Positions 1 to 9,120 of a stretch of DNA of 46,158 nucleotides are shown piece by piece. The notes beneath the pieces are model-generated. The model made no database searches and had not been told where the DNA came from. It saw only the letters and a list, made by a program, of their open reading frames with translations. Both the position numbers and the translations under genes were made by a program. The stretch spans positions 1-46,158 of the forward strand of contig JAUCBJ010000450.1 of NCBI GenBank assembly GCA_032718475.1, written 5' to 3'. Position 1 is the first letter of the stretch. Each line of letters opens with the position of its first letter. Source of the DNA: Nemertoderma westbladi (lineage: Eukaryota; Xenacoelomorpha; Nemertodermatida; Nemertodermatidae).

Positions 1-574
1 GACACAAGCCGATCCCAAATCGTCCCATAAATTCTACTCGCCAGCGCCACCCGCCACTCGCCACCACTATTATTTGATTAATAGAGGGTTATGATATTTT
101 GTTTGTTTTGGGGTTGGGAATTAAGTGCCCCCACTCGGCTATAGAGAGTACCTCTTGGTGGTTTCACTGGATGTATGGGCCAGTTCCGTTTACGTAAGGT
201 CCGTAGGACTACGAACATCACTCCGGCCCAAAGCCCGACGACGGCCACCTCGCTGAACTGGTTTCGGAAAATTAATGATAGCCTTTTTTAGAGAGCTGGA
301 GGTTATCTCGAGAACTAGGCCAAAACCACCAATAAAATGTTCCTAGACCCCCCCCCCAAATTTAATTATAAGACTTTTAGTGAAACTCGGCGACTCGTGA
401 ATCTCGACGGTTCTCCGGCTAGAGCCAATTTGAGTCAAAAAGTCAGCCTCCTTAGCAACCTCGTTGCTATGGAGCTACAGCCAAAACGGCTAATGCTACG
501 GAGTTGGGACCGGCGCCAATCGATAGGCAGCATATGGGTTTACATTGAAAAGTGTTATTTTTAAAAGCGCCCGA
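1..574. other. Non-coding stretch upstream of the 467-bp repeats
   Basis: I see no exon here that I can support. The stretch holds a short C-tract near 347-357 followed by AAATTTAATTA. That combination resembles the C-tract plus AAATTTAATA near 30393-30420, so both may come from one dispersed repeat family. The small open frame over 337-564 has no similarity I recognise and runs through the C-tract, so it is probably chance. Confidence 0.5.
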
Positions 575-1662
575 TCATGATCTTGGCCGCGATCAGTAAA
601 GATCAGTTTTGATCTGCAATCGGACACTCAAGGCTTGCTCCAATCGAAAAACTTAACATTACAAAAAGATTCAGCGACCCCACATTAGTCATGATTCCCG
701 TTAAAAGAATTTCAAAAAAGTGAATTCTTCCTGATCAAAACGCAAGATCATGATCGCGCAAAGATCGGACTTTGTAAAATCGTAACTAAGCATTTTGGAT
801 ATAAACAATTACTGTAGGAAACGTTCAGAACACCGCCCTAAGTCGATTAAAAAAAAAATTGGTTCGATCGGACAACCGGTTCTCGAGATCTGATACCTGA
901 TCATTAAAGATCGTATTTTTCGGTTTTTTCAAATTTTCTCGAAAACTTTGTTTGAGACCCCCGATTTTTTTTTTACGAATCGACTTCTATGGTGAAGGGG
1001 CACCTTTTGTGCATTTCGAAATTTCCAAAAAGCGATTTGATCAGGCCGTGATCAGAAAAGATCGTGTTTTCGGTTTTATTTCGAAGACCAAGTCCTGTGA
1101 GTTCACCGTATGGAAAAACTTAACATCACAAAAAGATTCCTCACCCTCGACTTAGGGGGGGTAGCCAAAATTTGGGCATAAAAAAGTTCAAGTCTAGTGG
1201 GTCAAAACTCAAGATCATGATCGCGAAAAGATCAGTACTTTTAAAATCGAATCTAAGCATTTTTCTAATAAACATTCATTGTAGGAAATGTTTACTGGAC
1301 CATTCTGAGTTGATTAAAAAAAAAATTGGCTCGATCGGACCAATGGTTCTCGAGATCTGATACCTGATCATAAGAGATCGTGTTTTTTTAGTTTTTTTGA
1401 ATTTTCTCGAAAACTTTGTTTGAGACCCCCGATTTTTTTTTTACAAATCGACTCCAATGGTGAAGGGGCAACGTTTGTGCATTTCGAAATTTTCAAAAAG
1501 CGATTTGATCAGGCCGTGATCAGAAAAGATCGTGTTTTCGGTTTTATTTCGAAGACCAAGTCCTGTGAGTTCACCGTATGGAAAAACTTAACATTACAAA
1601 AAGATTCCTCACCCTCGAATTATGGGGGGTAGCCAAAATTTGGGCATAAAAAAGTTCAATTC
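575..1662 (+). repeat. GATC-rich tandem repeat, about 467-bp period, roughly 2.3 copies
   Basis: Three landmarks recur at a spacing of about 467 bp. AAAAACTTAACATYACAAAAAG occurs near 648, 1114 and 1581. The GATTAAAAAAAAAATTGG block occurs near 845 and 1312. TTTGAGACCCCCGATTTTTT occurs near 949 and 1417. Copies two and three are close to each other, while the first is partial and more diverged. The unit contains several GATC and TGATCA words. The small open frames at 952-1155 and 1420-1632 are the same repeat segment in two copies and are not genes. The third copy breaks off at about 1661, exactly where the adaptor-like sequence begins. Confidence 0.8.
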
Positions 1663-1679
1663 TATCAACGCAGAGTACT
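1663..1679 (+). other. 17-base match to the SMART cDNA adaptor core
   Basis: The bases TATCAACGCAGAGTACT equal the 3' part of the widely used SMART/template-switch primer plus its first following T. The homology between tandem-repeat copies two and three ends at this point: copy two reads TCTAGTGGGTC and copy three reads TCTATCAACGC. The match is seen directly. That it is a library or assembly artefact is inference. Confidence 0.55.
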
Positions 1680-2493
1680 ACTACAGTAGGCCTAGTCAGT
1701 CATACCGTAGATGGTGCACACTGCACAACTTGTACTCGTAGGCCTACAGCTACAATCACAAGTATCCTTTACGAAGGCCGAATTATTATTCATAGCTAAG
1801 AAATATACCGACAACTGAAACAGCCCTATGCATCCTTATGCATATTCTGCATAAATTTATTATACAGTGGCTAAGCAATGCAATATTGTTCGTCAACAAA
1901 TCAAAGAAATCACTCGAGGCGATTTCTGAGCTTTATAATCCCTGGGGATGCAGCACACTGAGCCTACCACCGCGACCGCCACCGGCTAAAATCCCTTGTC
2001 GGTTGGATTAATTTATATAAATTAGCTCCCGAGGAAAGTAGGTAGCAGCTAAGTGTGTCAGTGGTGTGTCAAAATGGAGGAGAATCTGATTACCGAGTAG
2101 TATTTCGGACAAAGTGGGGTCACATTGGCAATTTAATTAGCAGCACTGCCTACAGTTGTTGTGTATAATGGGTGGGTATTGGCTCAGGCTCGTAGAGGAA
2201 CCGTGAATAACCCTGTGTCCCAGGCGAGTTAGCCCCCATCCCCGAAAATAATATGCACCCCTGCCCTCTAATCGCCTAGCGATAGTATACAGTGTAGCCC
2301 TACCGTATAACAACAGAACTGTGGCTAAATCAACACATTGATTTTGATTTATATACAGTAGGTTTATTGTTTATACTGTATTTGTGTTAGTAGGCCACGC
2401 CCAAACCCTACTTAAAACTACCATGTAAACCCTACTGTACTCTAAGAGACTCCAATCTTCTAAATAATTTTATTCTGGACATCAGGCCTACCA

Positions 2494-2835
2494 TTATTGG
2501 TGTTTTTTCAGGCATCTATATTCCATCAATAGAGTTCGTAAAACTTCTTCAGACATACAGTATTTCATTTTCATCAGAGTTTTAATTAGCATTTCTGGCT
2601 GCCACTCTTGTAACCTTGGATGTAAATGCTCACATATGAAGCTAGAAGAGGGGTGGGGGGGGGGGGGGTGGGTTATGAGGAGATTACCTGCACCTGTGAC
2701 ACCGGCAGTTGTATCCAAAGAAAGTCGTAAGGCAGATTCGTTTACTTCCATTTGTGTTCCAAACGGTACATGTTCCATTGTAACGTATGGAACACCAATG
2801 AGCAATTTAGTGGTGCAGTGTATGTTTATCGACAA
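2494..2835 (-). CDS. Unrecognised minus-strand open frame, possible short exons
   Basis: The frame is 113 codons and opens at an ATG. I do not recognise the product. The N-terminal half, ending about LDTTAGVT, and the C-terminal half, from about ICEHLHPRLQEW to a stop after KKHQ, look protein-like. They are separated by a proline-rich segment that simply translates a long C-tract. Read on the minus strand, that tract is followed by CTCTTCTAG, a good polypyrimidine plus AG acceptor. A GTAATC or GTGCAG donor lies about 50 bases upstream. It could be two small exons flanking a very short intron, or pure chance. There is no supporting context. Confidence 0.2.
   Translation of the reverse strand: MSINIHCTTKLLIGVPYVTMEHVPFGTQMEVNESALRLSLDTTAGVTGAGNLLITHPPPPHPSSSFICEHLHPRLQEWQPEMLIKTLMKMKYCMSEEVLRTLLMEYRCLKKHQ
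2646..2670 (+). repeat. G-tract (about 25 bases, G-rich)
   Basis: This is an almost uninterrupted run of G with single T breaks, prone to slippage and to sequencing error. Read on the other strand, it supplies the polypyrimidine tract of the possible minus-strand acceptor noted for the 2494-2835 frame. Confidence 0.8.
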
Positions 2836-5673
2836 TTATTAAATAAAACAATAAGTCAAACAATAAGTCATAAGTCATGAAAAAAGCAATTTAATTTGCA
2901 AGAAATAAAAATTACAGTAAAATATTAACATCTGCTCAACAATATTAATTAACCTTTAACATTATTGTACTTGATTGTGGTGATTCTGTGTGGGTGTGTG
3001 GATGCGTGCTGATATTTTCCAAGCTGATATTTTCCATGATTGAATTTTGTAAACGAGATTTATGGATCGAGGACAATTATTCAACAATTGTCTTTCCAAT
3101 TCCCAAAAATAAAGTTTCAAAAAAAGACTACTGTAAGAAAAGCGAACCGACGGGCGAAACCGGAGGCGACCCGAAGGCTCCTCTTTCGATAGCGACTACC
3201 CATCCGAAGGTAGTGGGCGCTACTACTATCGCAAATTTTGCTCCCAATAATTTAACTGGTCCGCATTTTAATAACCGCAGTGAAAGGCGAAGTGAACTGC
3301 GCCCGAACCTACAGTAAAACCAATAAACTTTAAGCTGGACTCTCAAAATTATACTAGTACTCTAACCCAGGACTATTGTTCACAATTCATAGACTGATAG
3401 ACCACGCCTGATTAGAGAATGCCATTGAAAAAAAACATAAGGGCCCTTAAATGGTAGACAACGGATAGCAGAAGCCAATGTCGTAAATATTCATTCCAAA
3501 AGAACATGTGATAATTATTTGAATTTAATTTGAGGTGAACCAGTATTGTGATAAGCAAGGAGTTACATTTTACTACTGTATGTTACCTCGACTCGTCTAC
3601 CCAGACAGCCGTACTATCGACTCGGCTACTATGCAGATAGGCAGAGGGTGGAGGTCACCTTCACAACTCGACCTTCACAAATAATTGGAAAATGAGTTAA
3701 TCATATTGGTTGTCTGGCTTGGCTTGCTGCATAGCTCAAGGGCTTTCCACCCATCATCATAATGTAGTCGTATCGTATACAGTAATTAGTGTGTATTGTT
3801 AATAATATTTTAAATATATTATCTATCCTCTGCTGAAATAATTTATACCGTGACACACTTGCCATACCCCTTTTTAGCAATTTTTACCTATATAAGTTGT
3901 AACCATAATGATATTTTTAGACTTTTACTTAATTTTTACATTATTTCACTTATGAGCCATAATTATACTGATACCATATTTTATTTTATGCTGTGTTTCC
4001 AAATGTTTGGAAGAAATTAATATTTATATTATTAATAGGCCTAATATTTTAATTATTTTAGACACAGCACGGATTCTTACGAATGTAAATATTATTATGT
4101 TACTTTCTTTTTGTATAATTAAATAAAATAATTAAATTAAAATTACTTAAAGTCCCGCCGGGATATACATACAGTACCGTACAGTATGTACATACAGTGT
4201 TCCATATCATGTTTAATAATGTTTAAAGTGTATAAAAAAATGTTTAAATAAATGTTTAAAGGAAAACGTTAGCAAAATAAGTGGATTTAAAATAAGCAAC
4301 GTCTCAATTTCATGTAATAAATACAAAATAGTAAATTATTACTGCATTATTTACAATTTTAATTAACATTCACTTTTATTTTCAATTACAGTAGATTTAT
4401 CTGAAATCATTCACAAGTTCAGTATTCACAAGGCTAGGTAAATGGTTTTTTTTTACGTAATTGTTGTGTCTAATATGGTTGACAAATATATTTTCAAAAT
4501 GATATCACAATCAAAGTCACACATTACTGTATTTCTCAGTATGTCACTACCCAACGCGTTTACGGTTTCACTGCAGTAATGTTAGTGTTCTGGGGTTTGT
4601 CTTCTCCCCAGTTTGTGTACAGGTCACCACCATACCGGTATGCAGTGAACTAAACAGCTTCATTTATTCGGTTTATTATTGGGGTGCATTTGCGAGCTAG
4701 AATGAGAGGGCTTTCAGATATTATCCGTCAATAACGGAAATAGTGTTAAATAGAAAAGAAACTACGTAATATCAATTGTTGATGGACCACCCCTTTAAAT
4801 TAATATTCCTCTGGTGTATCACACATGTTACTACATATTCCATTTTCGGCTATTGTGGATAAGAAGGCACTGATATACTTACTGTTGTCATTTACTTTAA
4901 TGTTAAGGTAAAGTAAGTAAATATGTCCGCCAAAATATCAGTGTATTTATTTATTTCCTTACTGTAAACAGTTTAATTTAGATTTGTACTTAATAATATA
5001 AATTTATATTGCATTTTTTATTTGCGCTATTGTTTTCGATTAACAATTTATTGTTTAATAAACTAGAAAGATATGAATGGGCGATCCAGAGTGAAACCTT
5101 GAGATTATGTCTGATTAGTATTGATCTTTTGAAATAATATAACTTTTTACCACATCTATTTCAGAAAAGTGTATAAGTAGGCCTATGTATAATAACTCTT
5201 TGATTCAAGCAATGTTGCAATGCAATTTGATTCAAAATACAAAAAGATAATTAATTAGTATGGGTATCATTGATACACGATTGAAACCAAAGCACCACTA
5301 CTGCCTAGGCTTTGATGAATGAATCAACCAGAAATGATATTAAGATAATTAAAATGTAATTAATACCAAAATATTATTGGTCAATAACGATATTAATTAA
5401 TTACAACAGCTACTAGATTTCAGCTGTATAGATTACAATGCACAGTTAATATTTGCTTAGAGTCTAAGAGATAGTGACAGAGCAATAAGCAGCCTTATGT
5501 CATAAGCGAAAATGTGGAAAAATTTTCTCTGCTCGCCATTGTATATAGTATAAGTGCAATCTATCAAGTGTAAAATGTGTAAAATAGATTTTATATAGTT
5601 ATACAGCATACTGTTAGATATATAATATTTAAGAAAACAACGTCATAATAGAAAAGTTTAAATTATTGAAGGT

Positions 5674-5694
5674 AGGGGGGGGGGGGGGGGGGGG
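5674..5694 (+). repeat. Poly-G tract
   Basis: A run of about 21 G residues. Its length in the assembly should be treated as approximate. Confidence 0.85.
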
Positions 5695-6546
5695 GCGCCA
5701 TCTCAGCTTCATTCCTCTGGGCGCCAGAAGGGCTCGCTACGCCTCTGCTCTCACCCACTCCATGATTTCGGTTAAATCTTTGGTGTTGGGGTGCTTCGCA
5801 GCCTTATACCATACGTATACAGTATGTCTGTCTATATGGCAAATAAATTTCAATGAAAGGCCCTAATTATCAACACGTACGCGTTGCTATGCAAGTCCGA
5901 GCGGGATTTTTAAATTGCGTAATTGATACAGGCCTAATGGCATCTGTAGGTACTGTCGCGTCTGACAGACTGTTGCAAAGATTCAGAGATGTGTATGTCC
6001 ATTTAAATAACAGCGGAACAGGTCATGATGACATGACAAGGACCTAGCCTTCAAAATTATCGTAGGCTGATGTTATGGTATTGGTATGGTACCTACTGTA
6101 CCTAACACCTAACTACATACCGGTACCGAAGCTACATACCGTTGGTTATAGGCAAATGCGAGGGGCCTGGTAATATCATGCGGGCCGCAGACGAGTTTCT
6201 CACTCCGGTCACCTTGGAGTGCGGCAGGAAGAGTCCGGTCCGACATACGTCTACGAGGATAGAGGATTGTGATCTGGGTTTAGGAGCGGCGGCCCGGATC
6301 GCCGGGGGAAGTGGTTGAACGTCGGGCAGGGGTGTTTAGTTTAGACAAAAGCACATGCCGACATATCTAGAAGCAGTACAGTACAGCAGTAGAGTACCGG
6401 TATATTTAACCAAGTTTATTTATAAGGTAAGATCTTAGATCCTGAATGGCAGATATTCTTTACATTCTACATTTTACTTTCGCTTTTATGATTTACCTTT
6501 GTATTTGTATTGTCATTTTCATTTTAAGCGGATGAAAATGCGATAT

Positions 6547-6811
6547 TATAATAATAATAATATAATAATATTGGTTATTTATATAGCGCTTTTCTACGCT
6601 CAGCATACTCATAGCGCTTTTAATATCATTACCCCAGCAAAGCCAGGTTCCCATTATACCGCTGGGTTGACGTAGGCACTAATGTCTAAATTGTCTTGCC
6701 TAGGGATACAACAGTGCGAAATTTGTACAGCCTTTAGTCGGATTCGAACCTGCGCCAGCAAACACTATTGTGTAAGCAATTCAGGCGCCGTATCCACTCG
6801 GACACTGCGAC
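6547..6811 (-). mobile_element. tRNA-derived SINE
   Basis: Read on the minus strand from 6811, the head is tRNA-like (Ser/Leu class). A box A, TGTCCGAGTGGA, lies near 6792-6803. A perfect box B, GGTTCGAATCC, lies at 6740-6750. A non-tRNA body follows. The 3' end carries GAAAAGCGCTATATAAAT, a word common at the 3' ends of tRNA-derived and LINE-tailed SINEs, and then a run of ATT repeats near 6547-6570. This head-body-tail layout is typical of a pol III SINE. The inner promoter looks intact, but the tRNA anticodon region is degenerate, so it is not a functional tRNA gene. The open frame at 6682-6873 on the other strand is incidental. Confidence 0.75.
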
Positions 6812-7486
6812 ATTACACCAATTACACCGCAGTGATTCTTCAAATTTGTAGTGATTTGTTGGTAATGTTATAAAACTGGACATTCAGGGATTCCGAATAT
6901 GTAACATAATTTTGATTCCATTGAATACTTGCTGAGATACTTTAGAGTTTTGAAAGTTGCTTGGTTTTGCATCTGTGCGGGGCTATTTTATTAAATTCAA
7001 TAGATAGGCATTAGGGTGTATTACAATGGAACATTTTATTTTTATCTCGAGTATCTGGGCAACAATGCAATACCTCTGTAATAATACTTGAAGGTGGCAG
7101 CTATAGATAGATACGTACATAAACAAAAATGTTCCAGACTATGGCCGTTCGAACGCCCATATCTCAGCTATTTTTCAACGAAATTCAATTGTATATTCAA
7201 TTTAGATTCCTTACATGATCAGCTTTCATAATACCAACAAATCTCTCTAAGATTGAAGAATAACTTGTGAAATAGGCCTAATATCATCGGAGACCCTTTT
7301 ATCAAACGCTTGTACGTATAGTTAAAGAATGAAAGCAAAAATTTAAATTCTGACTGAATTTGCAGAATTTGTGAATTTACAGAAAGGCACGGAAACTAAA
7401 AATACTTACTCAACAGAAGGAAAATTGAAGGGGGGTGAGCATACTTTTAAATTTCATGAGAATCAATTTAAAATTTATATTTTTAG
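6812..7486. other. Non-coding DNA immediately upstream of the first recognised exon
   Basis: No gene is visible. Its last bases, TTTATATTTTTAG at 7474-7486, form a polypyrimidine-containing 3' splice site for the exon that follows. Confidence 0.6.
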
Positions 7487-7625
7487 AAAAGCCATTAACT
7501 TAGGAATTCATGACGCATCCAACAATAGCGGTGTGACGTCATCAACACAAATAATCTTTACACCCGAAGCTTTGAAAACTGCGGACCCGAGGGAGATTAT
7601 AACTCAAGCAAAGATAGATTGGACT
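7487..7625 (+). CDS. DGKZ/DGKI-like: DGK zeta/iota-like exon just before C1 domain 1
   Basis: The exon encodes about 46 residues, starting (R)KAINLGIHDASNNSG and ending ITQAKIDWT. The first base completes an Arg codon begun in an upstream exon. The opening RKAI..G resembles the RKAI.KSGL start of this region in vertebrate DGK zeta/iota. The closing DWT lies the same number of residues before GEH as DWS does in the vertebrate proteins (DWSESATYGEH versus DWT|DNSRLGEH). The acceptor is TATTTTTAG at 7478-7486 and the donor is GTAAGT at 7626. The junction to the exon at 38929 is phase 0. Read without splicing, the frame runs on into the 33-bp array to 9308. That frame has no ATG upstream in this stretch and is not a gene of its own. 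Confidence 0.8.
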
Positions 7626-7631
7626 GTAAGT
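7626..7631 (+). promoter_or_regulatory. 5' splice site that seeds the 33-bp array
   Basis: The donor is ATTGGACT|GTAAGTT. Positions +1 to +6 match the U1 snRNA pairing consensus. The exonic side lacks the usual AG. The same 15 bases recur in a large share of the array units, so the array appears to have grown out of this splice site. Confidence 0.8.
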
Positions 7632-7905
7632 TATTATTGGTCAGTTACTTATAGGATTGTAAGTTGCTATTGGTCAGTTACTTATTGGAAAGTAAGTTGC
7701 TATTGGTCAGTTACTTATTGGATTGTAAGTTGCTATTGGTCAGTTACTTATTGGAAAGTAAGTTGCTATTGGTCAGTTACTTATTGGACTGTAAGTTGCT
7801 ATTGGTCAGTTACTTATTGGAAAGTAAGTTGTTATTGGTCAGTTACTTATTGGAAAGTAAGTTGCTATTGGTCAGTTACTTATTGGATTGTAAGTTGTTA
7901 TTGCA
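7632..7905 (+). repeat. First eight array units, in frame with the exon
   Basis: The first units keep the exon's reading frame (CYWSVTYW register). A 2-bp deletion in the unit near 7901 (TTATTGCAGTT in place of TTATTGGTCAGTT) moves the frame into the LLLVSYLLDCK register. Within this zone, use of any later GTAAGT as donor would add a multiple of 11 residues and keep phase 0. The first unit has unique substitutions (GTAAGTTATTATTGG and CTTATAGG), as expected at the edge of an array next to its unique source sequence. Confidence 0.7.
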
Positions 7906-9120
7906 GTTACTTATTGGATTGTAAGTTGTTATTGGTCAGTTACTTATTGGATTGTAAGTTGTTATTGGTCAGTTACTTATTGGATTGTAAGTTGTTATTG
8001 GTCAGTTACTTATTGGATTGTAAGTTGTTATTGGTCAGTTACTTATTGGATTGTAAGTTGTTATTGGTCAGTTACTTATTGGATTGTAAGTTGTTATTGG
8101 TCAGTTACTTATTGGATTGTAAGTTGTTATTGGTCAGTTACTTATTGGATTGTAAGTTGTTATTGGTCAGTTACTTATTGGATTGTAAGTTGTTATTGGT
8201 CAGTTACTTATTGGATTGTAAGTTGTTATTGGTCAGTTACTTATTGGATTGTAAGTTGTTATTGGTCAGTTACTTATTGGATTGTAAGTTGTTATTGGTC
8301 AGTTACTTATTGGACTGTAAGTTGCTATTGGTCAGTTACTTATTGGACTGTAAGTTGTTATTGGTCAGTTACTTATTGGAAAGTAAGTTGTTATTGGTCA
8401 GTTACTTATTGGATTGTAAGTTGTTATTGGTCAGTTACTTATTGGATTGTAAGTTGTTATTGGTCAGTTACTTATTGGATTGTAAGTTGTTATTGGTCAG
8501 TTACTTATTGGACTGTAAGTTGTTATTGGTCAGTTACTTATTGGATTGTAAGTTGTTATTGGTCAGTTACTTATTGGACTGTAAGTTGTTATTGGTCAGT
8601 TACTTATTGGACTGTAAGTTGTTATTGGTCAGTTACTTATTGGATTGTAAGTTGCTATTGGTCAGTTACTTATTGGATTGTAAGTTGTTATTGGTCAGTT
8701 ACTTATTGGATTGTAAGTTGTTATTGGTCAGTTACTTATTGGACTGTAAGTTGTTATTGGTCAGTTACTTATTGGAAAGTAAGTTGCTATTGGTCAGTTA
8801 CTTATTGGACTGTAAGTTGTTATTGGTCAGTTACTTATTGGATTGTAAGTTGTTATTGGTCAGTTACTTATTGGACTGTAAGTTGCTATTGGTCAGTTAC
8901 TTATTGGAAAGTAAGTTGTTATTGGTCAGTTACTTATTGGAAAGTAAGTTGCTATTGGTCAGTTACTTATTGGACTGTAAGTTGTTATTGGTCAGTTACT
9001 TATTGGATTGTAAGTTGTTATTGGTCAGTTACTTATTGGACTGTAAGTTGTTATTGGTCAGTTACTTATTGGATTGTAAGTTGTTATTGGTCAGTTACTT
9101 ATTGGATTGTAAGTTGTTAT

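Larger units (their letters stand above)
1680..6546. other. AT-rich non-coding DNA, probably intronic or upstream of the kinase gene
   Basis: This is nearly 5 kb with no exon that I can recognise. It contains homopolymeric G runs at about 2646-2670 and 5674-5694, many TAGGCCTA/TACAGTA-type words, and one minus-strand open frame listed separately. If the kinase gene has 5' exons further upstream, this would be intron; the sequence does not settle it. Confidence 0.5.

Noticed and set aside
5666-6047. Short frames after the poly-G tract
   Set aside because: They depend on homopolymer length and show no recognisable protein.
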